Shown here piece by piece: positions 8,108 to 18,744 of a stretch of DNA of 35,483 nt. Origin of the DNA: an uncultured Bacilli bacterium. Its GTDB lineage: Bacteria; Bacillota_I; Bacilli_A; RF39; UBA660. The notes beneath the pieces were generated by a model. It saw nothing but the letters and a program-made list of their open reading frames with translations, did not search any database and was not told the origin of the DNA. The DNA lies in assembly GCA_947628485.1 (NCBI GenBank), contig CANRAA010000008.1, forward strand, positions 1 through 35,483. Reading direction: 5' to 3'. How positions within the stretch are numbered: the stretch's first letter is position 1; the number at the start of each line of letters is the position of its first letter. A program made the translations under genes and the position numbers.

Positions 8108-8722
8108 TTACTTAATTTTGACTAATTTTTTTGACTTATCTTTATCTAATATTTTGTCTATCTCATCCCAACCCGTTTGCCACGCATAACCTGCCCGGAT
8201 AATTCCTTTATTTTTAAGTTCATTATCGTTAATGCCTAAATTAAAATTAGCCGGATATAAAATCTTTAAAGGATTATTATTAACCATTTGACTTATATCA
8301 TCATCTATTTGTAAATAACCATTTAACACATTTTTATCATTTAAAAAAATAAACTTCGAAGGATGAATAAAAGGTAAGATACTGATTAAATAGTCATATT
8401 TATAAGAAAAAAGCATTCCAGAGTCTTCTACCATATTGGGATTAATACAAGAAGATGCTATATAAAAATCATAATCATCTTGATATTTTTCTAAAGTCTC
8501 AATAGCCTTTGGAATAATAATCGCATGTTCATAAATATTTTGATATTTAAGATACTCATTAAATTCTTTTAAAGTTACTTCATCCATTACTTCTTTTTCT
8601 TTAATGTATTCTTTAAAATCGTCAATTCGGTAATTCGCATTTAAAAACTTATTTATAAAATATAAATAACCCGGTATACAAATAACATTATCCACATCGA
8701 CAAAGGCTTTTTTCTTTTCCAT
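8108..8722 (-). CDS. HAD-like 5'-nucleotidase/deoxynucleotidase-type protein
   Basis: AFVDVDNVICIPG (DxD), FYIASSCINP, LQIDDDISQM; resembles 5' nucleotidase, deoxy type C. Confidence 0.55.
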   Translation of the reverse strand: MEKKKAFVDVDNVICIPGYLYFINKFLNANYRIDDFKEYIKEKEVMDEVTLKEFNEYLKYQNIYEHAIIIPKAIETLEKYQDDYDFYIASSCINPNMVEDSGMLFSYKYDYLISILPFIHPSKFIFLNDKNVLNGYLQIDDDISQMVNNNPLKILYPANFNLGINDNELKNKGIIRAGYAWQTGWDEIDKILDKDKSKKLVKIK

Positions 8723-8733
8723 AGTAACCTCTT

Positions 8734-9372
8734 TTATCTTACTTTTTTTAAACCATTATTTATAACATAATTGGAAACATCTTTAAAATTAGCGTCATAA
8801 GGATAGACGGTTTGACTAAATTTAAGCCACATATCAGACCAACTATAACCTTCTTTTAATAATCTTTCTACGATGGCATTATGCATGACCGCATTACCTT
8901 CTTGATTTTTTAAATCAACACATCCTTCCTCGTCATAAAGTTTACTTTGAATATCACATTCTAATTTATCACATTCAAAAGCAAAGAAGGCTTCTTTAGT
9001 TTTTCTTTCGTCAAATTCTAAAAATAATTTTTCAATATATTCCCCTTCAAGTAAGCCACTTAAGATTTGGTGAACGGCTTGATGTTCTATTTTTTCTTTC
9101 TTTTTTTCAGTAATTTGAAATTGGGTTAAATCACCAATGATGGCCTCACCTAGTTCATGAACAGCAAGCATATAAATTACTTTTAAAATATCTATATCAT
9201 ATTTGTATTCGGAATACATAGCAATAGCAAGCATTTGCACCCCAAAAACATGTTCAGCAACACTTTCAATTCTATCTCTTTCCACATTCCAAGTTGTCCA
9301 ACCGGTTCTAATAACATTTTTTAGTTTATTACAAATCAAATAATAATTTAATACTTTAGCCGCTCTTTCCAA
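8734..9372 (-). CDS. HD-domain hydrolase, YfbR-like 5'-deoxynucleotidase
   Basis: SVAEHVFGVQMLAIAM, AVHELGEAIIGDLT; conserved His/Asp of the HD domain. Confidence 0.8.
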   Translation of the reverse strand: MERAAKVLNYYLICNKLKNVIRTGWTTWNVERDRIESVAEHVFGVQMLAIAMYSEYKYDIDILKVIYMLAVHELGEAIIGDLTQFQITEKKKEKIEHQAVHQILSGLLEGEYIEKLFLEFDERKTKEAFFAFECDKLECDIQSKLYDEEGCVDLKNQEGNAVMHNAIVERLLKEGYSWSDMWLKFSQTVYPYDANFKDVSNYVINNGLKKVR

Positions 9373-9430
9373 AATCCCCAGCTCCTTTATTAATTAAATA
9401 GTATAATACAACGCTTTATTTTAGTCAAAT

Positions 9431-9457
9431 TAAATAGACTCAAAATGAGCCTATTTA
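9431..9457 (-). terminator. Terminator overlapping the leuS stop codon
   Basis: TAAATAG-a-CTCA / TGAG-c-CTATTTA dyad; leuS stop TAG at 9451-9453 is in the stem. Confidence 0.7.
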
Positions 9458-11853
9458 ACTACAATATTAACAATTCTATTTTTAATAACGATTGTTTTAA
9501 CAATTTCTTTACCTTCCAAGTGTTTTTGAACATTTTCTTCTGCCATCGCCATTTCTTTTACTTTCTCATCATCTTCATCTTTTTTAATTTTGATGGAAGA
9601 ACGAAGCTTACCATTTACTTGAACGCCAATTTCGATTTCATCATCAATCGTTTTAGCTTCGTCATATTCTGGCCAAGGCATTTCTAAAATCATTTGGCTA
9701 CTTCCTATCATTTCATTTAATTCTTCGGTTATATGCGGTGCGATTGGATTTAATAGTTTAAGTAAAACCAAATAATCATCTTTCGTTATACTCTCACATT
9801 TTTCATAGAAACCAGCCAAAATCATTAAAGAAGATACGACAGTATTATACTTCATATTGGCCAAATCATAAGTAACTTTCTTAATTGTTTTATTAACAAT
9901 TACTTCGTCAGTATAACCATCTTTATCATTTACTTTATCTTTTAATCTTTCCACTTTATCTAAAAATCTTTTACATCCTCTTAATGACTCGGTACTCCAT
10001 GCGGCATCTTTTTCATAATCGCCAATAAACATTTCGTAACATCTTAAAGTATCGGCCCCAAATTCATTAACAATATCATCAGGATTGATAACATTACCTT
10101 TACTCTTACTCATTTTTTCGTTATTTGATCCCAAAATCATGCCATGAGATACTCTTATATCAATTGGTTCACTATTGGGAACTAAACCAATGTTATGTAA
10201 GAATTGGTTCCAAAATCTCGCATATAACAAGTGTCTTGTCGTATGTTCCATTCCCCCATTATACCAATCAACTTTACCCCAATATTTTAAGGCTTCAGGG
10301 GATGCAAAACACTTATCATTATGAGGATCCATATATCTTAAGAAATACCAACTTGAACCAGCCCAGTTAGGCATTGTATCGGTTTCTCTTCTGGCGCTTC
10401 CTCCACATTTTGGACAAGTAGTATTTACCCAATCACTAATTTTGGCAAGTGGACTTTCTCCATCGTCAGTTGGTTCATATTCGGTAACATCCGGAAGTAA
10501 AACGGGAAGATCACTTTCGGGAACAGGTACCCAACCACATTTATCACAATGGACTAAAGGAATTGGTTCCCCCCAAAATCTTTGTCTTGAGAAAACCCAG
10601 TCTTGTAAACGATAATTTACTTTTTTCTTTCCTAAGTTATTCTCACTCAAAAATTCTAACATTTTATTAATGGCCTCTTCTTTATTTAAACCATCTAAGA
10701 AACCAGAATTAATATGAATACCATCTTCCGTATAGGCTTTATCTAAATTAGGACAAACTTTACCATCTTTGCTAATAACTTGAATGATTGGTATATTGTA
10801 TTTTTTGGCAAATTCAAAGTCTCTATCATCATGAGCTGGAACCGCCATAATGGCTCCCGTACCATAACCCATCATAACATAATCACCAATCCAGATTTCG
10901 ACATCTTGACCATTAACCGGATTTATACCTACGACACCTTCAAGTTTAACACCCGTTTTTTCTTTAACAAGTTCGGTTCTTTCAAAAGTAGTTTTTTCTT
11001 TAGCGTAAGTTTGATATTCTCGCACCTCATCCATATTTTGAATTTTATCTTTTAATTTTTCAATTATCGGATGTTCTGGCGCTAAAACCATAAATGTTGC
11101 TCCGAATAAAGTATCACATCTCGTTGTATAAACCACGATATCTTCATCGGTATCTTTTACTTTAAATAAAACTTCGGCTCCAATACTTTTACCAATCCAA
11201 TTTATTTGACCTAATTTAATCTTATCAGCAAAATGGGTATCATTTAAACCATCAAGTAAACTTTCAGCATAATCACTCATCCGAAGCATCCATTGTTCTT
11301 TTTCTTTTTGAACAACTTTACTACCGCATCTTTCACAAACGCCACCAGAAGAATCTTCATTAGATAACCCAATCTTACAATTTGGACACCAGTTAATATC
11401 TTTTTTAGCTTTATAAGCCATGCCATGTTCATAGAATTTTAAAAATTGCCATTGAGTCCATTTATAATATTCCGGATCCGTTGTGGAAAATTCTCTTGAC
11501 CAATCAAAAGAAATACCTAATGACTGTATTTGCCCTTTAAAAGTTTTAATGTTTTCTTTCACCGCTTTAGATGGATGAATATGATTTTTAATGGCATATT
11601 GTTCTGCGGGAGCCCCAAAAGCATCCCATCCCATTGGAAACAAGACATTATATCCTTGCATTCTTTTCATTCTGGCATAAGCATCTAAAGCCGTATAACT
11701 TCTAACGTGTCCTACGTGTAATCCTTGTCCTGATGGATAAGGAAACTCTACTAAGATATAATATTTTTCTTTATCACTATCATTGGAGGCATGAAAGTAT
11801 CCTCCCTCTTCCCATCTTTTTTGCCATTTCTTTTCTATTTTATTCATTTCCAT
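9451..11853 (-). CDS. leuS: Leucyl-tRNA synthetase
   Basis: FPYPSGQGLHVGHVRSYTALD (HIGH region), KMSKSKGN, WNQFLHNIGLVPNSEP, C-terminal anticodon-binding domain. Confidence 0.98.
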   Translation of the reverse strand: MEMNKIEKKWQKRWEEGGYFHASNDSDKEKYYILVEFPYPSGQGLHVGHVRSYTALDAYARMKRMQGYNVLFPMGWDAFGAPAEQYAIKNHIHPSKAVKENIKTFKGQIQSLGISFDWSREFSTTDPEYYKWTQWQFLKFYEHGMAYKAKKDINWCPNCKIGLSNEDSSGGVCERCGSKVVQKEKEQWMLRMSDYAESLLDGLNDTHFADKIKLGQINWIGKSIGAEVLFKVKDTDEDIVVYTTRCDTLFGATFMVLAPEHPIIEKLKDKIQNMDEVREYQTYAKEKTTFERTELVKEKTGVKLEGVVGINPVNGQDVEIWIGDYVMMGYGTGAIMAVPAHDDRDFEFAKKYNIPIIQVISKDGKVCPNLDKAYTEDGIHINSGFLDGLNKEEAINKMLEFLSENNLGKKKVNYRLQDWVFSRQRFWGEPIPLVHCDKCGWVPVPESDLPVLLPDVTEYEPTDDGESPLAKISDWVNTTCPKCGGSARRETDTMPNWAGSSWYFLRYMDPHNDKCFASPEALKYWGKVDWYNGGMEHTTRHLLYARFWNQFLHNIGLVPNSEPIDIRVSHGMILGSNNEKMSKSKGNVINPDDIVNEFGADTLRCYEMFIGDYEKDAAWSTESLRGCKRFLDKVERLKDKVNDKDGYTDEVIVNKTIKKVTYDLANMKYNTVVSSLMILAGFYEKCESITKDDYLVLLKLLNPIAPHITEELNEMIGSSQMILEMPWPEYDEAKTIDDEIEIGVQVNGKLRSSIKIKKDEDDEKVKEMAMAEENVQKHLEGKEIVKTIVIKNRIVNIVVK

Positions 11854-12238
11854 TTTTTCTAATTCCTCGTCTTTCTAAAATTCTTCCTAATATTTCATAT
11901 AAGGAATAAATCAGTCCCATTAAAAGAACAAATCCCACTAGTAATCTAACAATGGTATAAGTATCAAGCAATAATACAGTTACGGATACAATACTTATAA
12001 TAAAAGCATTTATGAGTGATATAACTACTAACAATTTATTTAAGGGCAGTTTACTTTTATCTAATTTAAACTTCGCTACTAAATAAGATAATTCCATTAA
12101 TTCATTATCTTTTTTCTTTCTTTTTTTCTTCCCATTTAATCTTTTTAAATATCTTCTTTTAATAAAAAGATAATCTACAGTAAAGATTATGATAAAAAGA
12201 ATTAAAAAAGCATAAACACCAGCTTCTAATCTACTCAT
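11840..12238 (-). CDS. Small membrane protein, unknown function, co-oriented with leuS
   Basis: N-terminal TM, poly-basic KKKRKKK segment, two C-terminal TMs; likely ATG at 12238 after GGTGG. Confidence 0.6.
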   Translation of the reverse strand: MSRLEAGVYAFLILFIIIFTVDYLFIKRRYLKRLNGKKKRKKKDNELMELSYLVAKFKLDKSKLPLNKLLVVISLINAFIISIVSVTVLLLDTYTIVRLLVGFVLLMGLIYSLYEILGRILERRGIRKNGNE

Positions 12239-12340
12239 AATTACCACCTAAATAAAACTTTCAAAAATATTTTATCATACTTTTATCATTTTAGATATTT
12301 CTTTTCGTATTTTTCGAACATTTTTTGGAATTTACAAATA

Positions 12341-13072
12341 TTATTGAATTTTTACTATCTTAAAAGCACCACCATATTTTTTATATAAATCATAAGCCTC
12401 TAAAGTTTTTACTATATTACTTTTAGTATGAGTTTTTAAACTCTTAATATAATTATTTAATACTTTTATATTTTTAGGATATATAAATAAAGTTGAAGCA
12501 AAATTTATACCATCAACACTAAATATTCTTGAATATAAATAACATTCTTTTTTTGATAATGGATTACTTAAACCTACATCAATTACCCGATAAACTTTAT
12601 CAGTTACTAAATCAATTAAATCTACATACCCATCTATACTTATATTATCAATTTTAAAGAAAGAAATAAAAGAATCATTCATGGCATTTAAAAGTTTTAC
12701 TTTTTCTTCATTTTTTAATTTATTTTTTCTTAAAAATTCTTCAGTAAGAGATAACATTTTAGGATGATTTTTATAAGCACAAAGTTCCACAAAAAGAAGA
12801 CTATCTATCTCATTACGGGTATCTAAATCAAAATTTAACCTTTCAGGATGATTTTTTACTTCTTTTAGGATATCTTCTTTTATGTTTGTTAATTCATTTA
12901 TTAAATCATAATTACCATTATTAATATATTTTCCCATACTTGAAAGAATCTCACTATGAACTTTACGCCATTTATAATATTTTTTTACATGGGGATATTG
13001 TTTTAATAAAAATTCATACATATTTTGAAGCCCATTTACTAATATTTCTCTATCTTCTTCATTAAAATTCAT
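12341..13072 (-). CDS. Hypothetical protein, helical
   Basis: Long ORF with no family recognised; overlaps the upstream YkgJ-like gene start/stop. Confidence 0.6.
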   Translation of the reverse strand: MNFNEEDREILVNGLQNMYEFLLKQYPHVKKYYKWRKVHSEILSSMGKYINNGNYDLINELTNIKEDILKEVKNHPERLNFDLDTRNEIDSLLFVELCAYKNHPKMLSLTEEFLRKNKLKNEEKVKLLNAMNDSFISFFKIDNISIDGYVDLIDLVTDKVYRVIDVGLSNPLSKKECYLYSRIFSVDGINFASTLFIYPKNIKVLNNYIKSLKTHTKSNIVKTLEAYDLYKKYGGAFKIVKIQ

Positions 13073-13557
13073 TATCTATAACTCCTAAAATTATATATTT
13101 CTTTTAAATCCTCTAGTATTTGATAAACTACTGGACATACTTTACTATTGTTAACAACCGTAAGTAAACTAAATAATCTTTCTTCTTTATTTGTATAAGG
13201 GTATTCTTTGCAACTTTTTGGTAAGCATTTATCAATTCTACAACTATTATCTTCCTCTAAAAAGGGACAAGGAGAAGCCACATATTCTCCATAACTTTCT
13301 TCTAATTTATTTTTTACTTCATCTATATCCCAATTATAATATTTACAAATTTGTTTTAATTCATCTTCACTCATAGATATTCCTAATTTTTTACAACAAT
13401 TACGACATTTACGACAATCCATATCTTTAAAGTATTTATTATGTAATTCTTTAAATTGTTTATCTAATAATTCTTCATCAGCATGAATTTTTAAAAATGT
13501 TCTAAAACGATAATTTTCATCTATTTTTTTCTCACTAACTTCCTTAACTTCTAGCAT
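13072..13557 (-). CDS. YkgJ-family cysteine cluster protein
   Basis: DCRKCRNCCKKLGI ... SPCPFLEEDNSCRIDKCLPKSCKEYPY. Confidence 0.88.
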   Translation of the reverse strand: MLEVKEVSEKKIDENYRFRTFLKIHADEELLDKQFKELHNKYFKDMDCRKCRNCCKKLGISMSEDELKQICKYYNWDIDEVKNKLEESYGEYVASPCPFLEEDNSCRIDKCLPKSCKEYPYTNKEERLFSLLTVVNNSKVCPVVYQILEDLKEIYNFRSYR

Positions 13558-13650
13558 ATTTTTTCTTAACTCCTTTAGATACTTTAATTATAATATTAGT
13601 TTTCTATTTTTACTAGCCTTTATTTATCTAGTATATAACACAAATTTATT

Positions 13651-16600
13651 TTAAAAATCGAGTAATTTTTTAATATCTTTTTCAGTTAAACTAGCCAAAT
13701 TAATGTTACCTTCCTCACCTTTTTCAATTAACTTATCCGCTAAAAGTTGTTTTTTCTTTTGAAGTTCTAATATTCTTTCTTCTATTGTCCCATTAGCAAT
13801 AAGTTTAATCACTTCTACTTTTTTCGTTTGACCAATACGATGCGCCCTGTCAGTGGCTTGATTTTCCACTTGGGGATTCCACCATAAATCTAGATGAATA
13901 ACCACATCAGCACTCGTTAAATTAAGCCCTGTCCCTCCACTTTTTAAAGTTATCAAAAAAACATTGGTATCATCATTATTAAATTTATCAACTAATTCTT
14001 GTCTTATTTTTCCCGTAACACTTCCATCAATTTGATAAAATGTTATTTTATTTTTCTTAAATTCTTCTCTTACAATATCTAAAGCCTTTTTAAAACTCGT
14101 AAATAACAATATTTTATGTCCATTAGATACATACATAAGCACAGTTTTAACAAGTTCTTCAATCTTCGAACTTTCCCCACTATAATTTTCATAAATTAAA
14201 TGAGGATCAATACATATTTGTCTTAAACGCATTAAAAGAGTTATAATTTCTATTTTTTTGCTATTAAAACTTCCCACTTGTAAAAGTTCTTCAATTTTTT
14301 TCTTTACCGATTCAACTTCAACAGCATATATTTTCTTTTGCATATCATTTAAATCTATAAATATATTATTTTCAATTTTATCAGGAAGTTCTTTTGTAAC
14401 ATCACTTTTCTTTCTTCTTAAAATAAAAGGTGATGTTATATTTTTAAGTAAGGCTATTTTGTTTTGGGCTTCATCATTCATATCTTTAAAATTATATTTT
14501 TCTTTAAATTTAATAGAAGTATTTAAATATCCAGGCATTATAAAATCAAAAATACTCCATAACTCTAAAATAGAATTTTCTAAAGGTGTTCCCGTTAAAG
14601 CAATTTTAGTATCGGCCTTAATTTTCTTTACAGCTCTTGTTATTAAAGCATTAGGATTTTTAATATTTTGGGCTTCATCTATAACACATACTTTAAACTT
14701 TTTATCTTGATAAAATTCAATATCTTCTCGTAAAGTTCCATAAGATGTTATATATACTTGAATATCTTTATTAGCTAAATTATTTATTCTTAAATCTTTA
14801 TTACCATTTAATATACATACTTTAAATAATTTATCATACATTTCAAATTCTTTTAACCAGTTATAACAAAGAGAAGTAGGACAGACTACTAAAAACTTAC
14901 TTTCTTTATCATCTTTAAATAATTTTCTAAAAAAGTAAATTGTTTGAATTGTTTTTCCAAGTCCCATTTCATCTGCTAGAATTCCCCCTAAATCACATTT
15001 ATGAATATTGTATAACCATTCTACTCCTTCAAGTTGATAGTTTCTTAATAGCTTCTTTTCCGCAGCATTAAAATCTACAGTATTATTTTTATACTCATTA
15101 AAATTTTTAATAAAATTATCAAATAAATTATTCGTTTTAATACTTGGGTATTTTTTCCTTTTTAAATAATCTAAATAAATTGCTTGATATTTAGGTATTT
15201 CTCCTTCAGTATCTTTAGCATCGATATCTAAATCCTCCAATAAATTACTTAAATCATTTAAAGAATTATCTTCTAGAGAAACAATATCCCCATTTTTTAG
15301 TTTATAATATTTTTTCTTATTTTTTAATGACTTAATTAAATTCGTAATTTCCGCATCATTTATATCATCAATACTAAATGAATAACGCATTATATTATCT
15401 TCACCAATAGAGAAATTACTACTCACATTAATTTTCTTTTTAATATTAAGACTTTTTAATTTTTCCGATGTAAATATTTCATACTTAGTTGTAAGTTCAT
15501 TTAATCCATTTTCCATAAAATTAACAATTAGCTCTAAATCATCTAAATAAATAGTATTATTTTCTATTTTAAAATAATAACTATTTAAATCATTAATAAC
15601 CTCTTGTTCATAGGAAATATCTCTTAATAATTCCTCAGTTGTATCAAAATAATCTATTTCATTTTCGGTATATAATAATTTAAAATTACAAATAATATTA
15701 TCATCATTAAGTTCAAAATATAATCTTACTTTAGGTTTTACGGAAGATATTATATTTTTTAAATTATTACTTACTTTAAGATTATTCTTAATAATGGGCA
15801 TAATACCAACATTAAATTTATTTAATTCCTCTTTGGAAAATTCCAAAGTAGTTAATTCATTTTCTTCTAAAGATTGTATTAATTTTTGATAACCTTTATT
15901 TAGATGATAAATATTATTTTTATAAAAAACATACTCATAATCTTCGGTAACTTTTTCTAATTTAGAATAATCTACTTTTAATTTATATAAATCATCTTTT
16001 TTACTTAAACTTATATCAAATGGTAAATCACTTTTTATCCCCTCAATTAAAATATCGTTATAATAAAATGTCTTATCCCTTAATTTATCTAATAGTTTTG
16101 ATAATCCTCTTTGCGAAAAGCCAACATTATCATAACTATATGAACCATTTTCAAAAATAATATCTAAAATGTCTTGATCTTCAGAAGAAAAATATGATTC
16201 TTCCGGATTAAATGTAAAATTCACCCCAAAATAGACCTTTCCCTTGCCATCTTCAACAGTTCTTTTAAAAGAATTATATTTTTGCCCTAAAGCGTATAAT
16301 TTATCATAGCCCATTTTCATTTTAAGAGATATAGTTCGGTAACTATAATTATAATAACTATACTCATTATTAGTTAAATATAAAACAAGATTAACTTTTT
16401 TTCTCACAACATTTTGATTATGAGAAAACAGTTCAAGAATTTGCTTAGAAATACTTTTATTATCCATTTGATAATCATCAAATACCGTAGAGTTCATTAT
16501 AGATCCAGGTATATGACAGCATGAATGATATCGTTTAAAAACTGAACAATTACAATAAAAAGTTCTTAATTTATCTTTAAGTAAGGTTATTTTAACTGTG

Positions 16601-16764
16601 GCATTTTCCCCATAATAATTTTGAACTTTAAAAGTATAACCTTTTATCATGCCTTCTTCACTTTCAGCAATTAAAGAAACATCATCAAAATCAATAAATC
16701 GTGCTTCGTTGAAATGTCTTTCTAATATATATCCTTTTAATTGCTCTAATAAATCACTTCTCAT
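13651..16764 (-). CDS. SWIM zinc-finger / SNF2-family helicase
   Basis: N-terminal CNCSVFKRYHSCCH SWIM finger, LADEMGLGKTIQTI, DEAQNIKN, TGTPLENS, GGTGLNLTSADVVIHLDLWWNPQVENQATDRAHRIGQ. Confidence 0.95.
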   Translation of the reverse strand: MRSDLLEQLKGYILERHFNEARFIDFDDVSLIAESEEGMIKGYTFKVQNYYGENATVKITLLKDKLRTFYCNCSVFKRYHSCCHIPGSIMNSTVFDDYQMDNKSISKQILELFSHNQNVVRKKVNLVLYLTNNEYSYYNYSYRTISLKMKMGYDKLYALGQKYNSFKRTVEDGKGKVYFGVNFTFNPEESYFSSEDQDILDIIFENGSYSYDNVGFSQRGLSKLLDKLRDKTFYYNDILIEGIKSDLPFDISLSKKDDLYKLKVDYSKLEKVTEDYEYVFYKNNIYHLNKGYQKLIQSLEENELTTLEFSKEELNKFNVGIMPIIKNNLKVSNNLKNIISSVKPKVRLYFELNDDNIICNFKLLYTENEIDYFDTTEELLRDISYEQEVINDLNSYYFKIENNTIYLDDLELIVNFMENGLNELTTKYEIFTSEKLKSLNIKKKINVSSNFSIGEDNIMRYSFSIDDINDAEITNLIKSLKNKKKYYKLKNGDIVSLEDNSLNDLSNLLEDLDIDAKDTEGEIPKYQAIYLDYLKRKKYPSIKTNNLFDNFIKNFNEYKNNTVDFNAAEKKLLRNYQLEGVEWLYNIHKCDLGGILADEMGLGKTIQTIYFFRKLFKDDKESKFLVVCPTSLCYNWLKEFEMYDKLFKVCILNGNKDLRINNLANKDIQVYITSYGTLREDIEFYQDKKFKVCVIDEAQNIKNPNALITRAVKKIKADTKIALTGTPLENSILELWSIFDFIMPGYLNTSIKFKEKYNFKDMNDEAQNKIALLKNITSPFILRRKKSDVTKELPDKIENNIFIDLNDMQKKIYAVEVESVKKKIEELLQVGSFNSKKIEIITLLMRLRQICIDPHLIYENYSGESSKIEELVKTVLMYVSNGHKILLFTSFKKALDIVREEFKKNKITFYQIDGSVTGKIRQELVDKFNNDDTNVFLITLKSGGTGLNLTSADVVIHLDLWWNPQVENQATDRAHRIGQTKKVEVIKLIANGTIEERILELQKKKQLLADKLIEKGEEGNINLASLTEKDIKKLLDF

Positions 16765-16863
16765 TTTTACTCCTTAATGAGTTATATTATAACATTTGTT
16801 TGCTATGATGTAAAGTAAATTTGTTATTAAATTTGTAATTTTCTACAAATGTATCAAAAATAG

Positions 16864-16892
16864 TTGCATATAAGTATCTGATGTGATACAAT
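16864..16892 (+). promoter_or_regulatory. Promoter for the metallophosphoesterase/404-aa gene pair
   Basis: TTGCAT (16864-16869), 17-bp spacer, TACAAT (16887-16892). Confidence 0.7.
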
Positions 16893-16920
16893 GGTATATA
16901 TAATTTTAAGGGGGATAACT

Positions 16921-17451
16921 ATGAATACATATATTATTTCTGATACGCATTTTAATCATGCTAACATAATTAAATATTGTCATCGTCCTTTTAAAAGTAT
17001 TAAAGAAATGAATGAGACCATAATTAAAAATTGGAATAGTATAGTTAAAAGTGATGATATCATCTATCATTTAGGAGACTTTATTTTAGGATCGGAATGG
17101 GATTTAAAAAATATGGTGGCAAGATTAAATGGCAAAATTTATCTTATTAGAGGAAATCATGATAAATTGCGAACAAAATCTTTTGAAAAGGCAGGAATAA
17201 AAATTTTAAAAAACGCTCCTATTTTATTAGAGGATTATAAAATTGCTTTAACGCATCGACCCTTGCCAGATACAATGTTAAAAAAAGGCTATGTAAATGT
17301 GCACGGTCATATTCATGAGAAAAAATTAGAAAAAATTTATGATACTAAATTATTTTCTATAGAAAGACATATAAATGTCTCTTGTGATGTGATAGGTTTT
17401 AAACCAATATTGATAACTGATTTAATTAATAAGAGTATAGAAAGGAATTGA
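16921..17451 (+). CDS. Metallophosphoesterase (calcineurin-like)
   Basis: ISDTHFNHANI, HLGDFILG, IRGNHDKL, THRPLP, VHGHIHEK. Start revised to ATG 16921 after SD AAGGGGG; the 16891 start lies in the promoter. Confidence 0.9.
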   Translation: MNTYIISDTHFNHANIIKYCHRPFKSIKEMNETIIKNWNSIVKSDDIIYHLGDFILGSEWDLKNMVARLNGKIYLIRGNHDKLRTKSFEKAGIKILKNAPILLEDYKIALTHRPLPDTMLKKGYVNVHGHIHEKKLEKIYDTKLFSIERHINVSCDVIGFKPILITDLINKSIERN

Positions 17452-17455
17452 TTTT

Positions 17456-18670
17456 ATGTTAAAAGCTCCAGAATTAGATAGTTTAATTAGAATATGTGAT
17501 AGAAATGATTTTAATCCTAAAAGTTATGATAAAAAAACAAATGAGAAAATTAAAAATTTGTTTAAATTACTTGATAAGATTGAGCCCATAGATGATGATG
17601 AGTTAAGAGTAATTTATTTTAGTGTGGAAAGAGGAACAATTAAAAATTTTGGCAATTATAAAGAGTTAAAAAGAGATGGTGAAGTTTCTAGTTATCAAGA
17701 TTTTAAAGAATGGTATCAAGATTCTTATCCCGAAAAAATATATTGGTATCGAATGGCTACAAGAAAATATGAAGATTATTATGGGATATCAATTAACGAT
17801 AAAATGGTGATTAATGCCGATTTAAAATTGGAAGATAGTCCTTTTGAAATTATAAATTATCATGAATTATTAGATTTTTTAATTGCTAAAATAAAAGAGA
17901 TTATCCAAATGCTTAAAGATGGAACATATAATGATTATGTTAATAAAAATTTATCTTGTAAGAGAAGATATGGTGTTATCAAAAGAAGTGATTATTGGAA
18001 TTTGTTTCCTCAAAAAAGAGAAGAATTACTAGAAGAAATTAGTGAAAATGAAATGGAATACTTTATTCAAAATGCCAGTGATAAAGTTTCTAAAAGAATC
18101 GAAAATATGACTAGTGGTAAATATTTTTGGTGTGTTAAACTAGCCTTAGAAGCAAATGGGTATGATGTTAATAATTTAACTGATAAAGAAGTATATTTAA
18201 AATATGCTGATGGAAGAGATGAAGGCCTTAGAGATTTAAAAGAAGATAGTAGTAAAGAATTTGATGATTGGTATAAAAATGATAAAAGATTTGGAGGACA
18301 TCCTTATGAAATTATAAGAGGGCATAGCTTTGCCAGGGTAAATCTGGGAATATTTAGAGATGAAAATGGTTACTTATTACATCTTGATGGAACTCGTATT
18401 TTAAGAAAAATTGAAATTGCCAAAATGTTTAATATTCTTACCAAAAATAATATTCCTGTTTCTATTTTTAGCTCTTCTTATATAAAAGATGCCTTTAAAG
18501 GAGAAGATTATTTAGGTATTGTTCCGGATTATGACTTTCTAATATATTGTGATAGTGCTTTTAAAAAATATAAACCTCATGAATTTATGCATCTTCCAAA
18601 ATCAAAAGAAGTATTTAAATATATTAAATGGGAACCATTAGAACAGTTGAAGTTAAAAAATACTAATTAA
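17456..18670 (+). CDS. Uncharacterised 404-aa protein, operonic with the metallophosphoesterase
   Basis: Complete ORF 4 bp after the upstream stop; motifs such as KRFGGHPYEIIRGHSFARVNLGIF; no domain recognised. Confidence 0.7.
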   Translation: MLKAPELDSLIRICDRNDFNPKSYDKKTNEKIKNLFKLLDKIEPIDDDELRVIYFSVERGTIKNFGNYKELKRDGEVSSYQDFKEWYQDSYPEKIYWYRMATRKYEDYYGISINDKMVINADLKLEDSPFEIINYHELLDFLIAKIKEIIQMLKDGTYNDYVNKNLSCKRRYGVIKRSDYWNLFPQKREELLEEISENEMEYFIQNASDKVSKRIENMTSGKYFWCVKLALEANGYDVNNLTDKEVYLKYADGRDEGLRDLKEDSSKEFDDWYKNDKRFGGHPYEIIRGHSFARVNLGIFRDENGYLLHLDGTRILRKIEIAKMFNILTKNNIPVSIFSSSYIKDAFKGEDYLGIVPDYDFLIYCDSAFKKYKPHEFMHLPKSKEVFKYIKWEPLEQLKLKNTN

Positions 18671-18744
18671 ACTAGTAAAAATAGAGAACTTATATTATAA
18701 TTAAAATGCCTAAATCATCAAAATAAAAGTATTAAGGAGGAAGT

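Noticed and set aside
9445-11055. Plus-strand ORFs at 9445, 10125 and 10780 inside leuS
   Set aside because: All antisense to leuS, with compositionally biased translations.
11854-12340. Possible T-box leader for leuS
   Set aside because: leuS is preceded by an overlapping coding gene, and the short upstream region lacks a T-box-like sequence or a terminator/antiterminator pair.
14258-14710. Plus-strand 150-aa ORF inside the SNF2 gene
   Set aside because: Antisense shadow ORF; its hydrophobicity reflects the complement of Lys/Glu-rich coding sequence.
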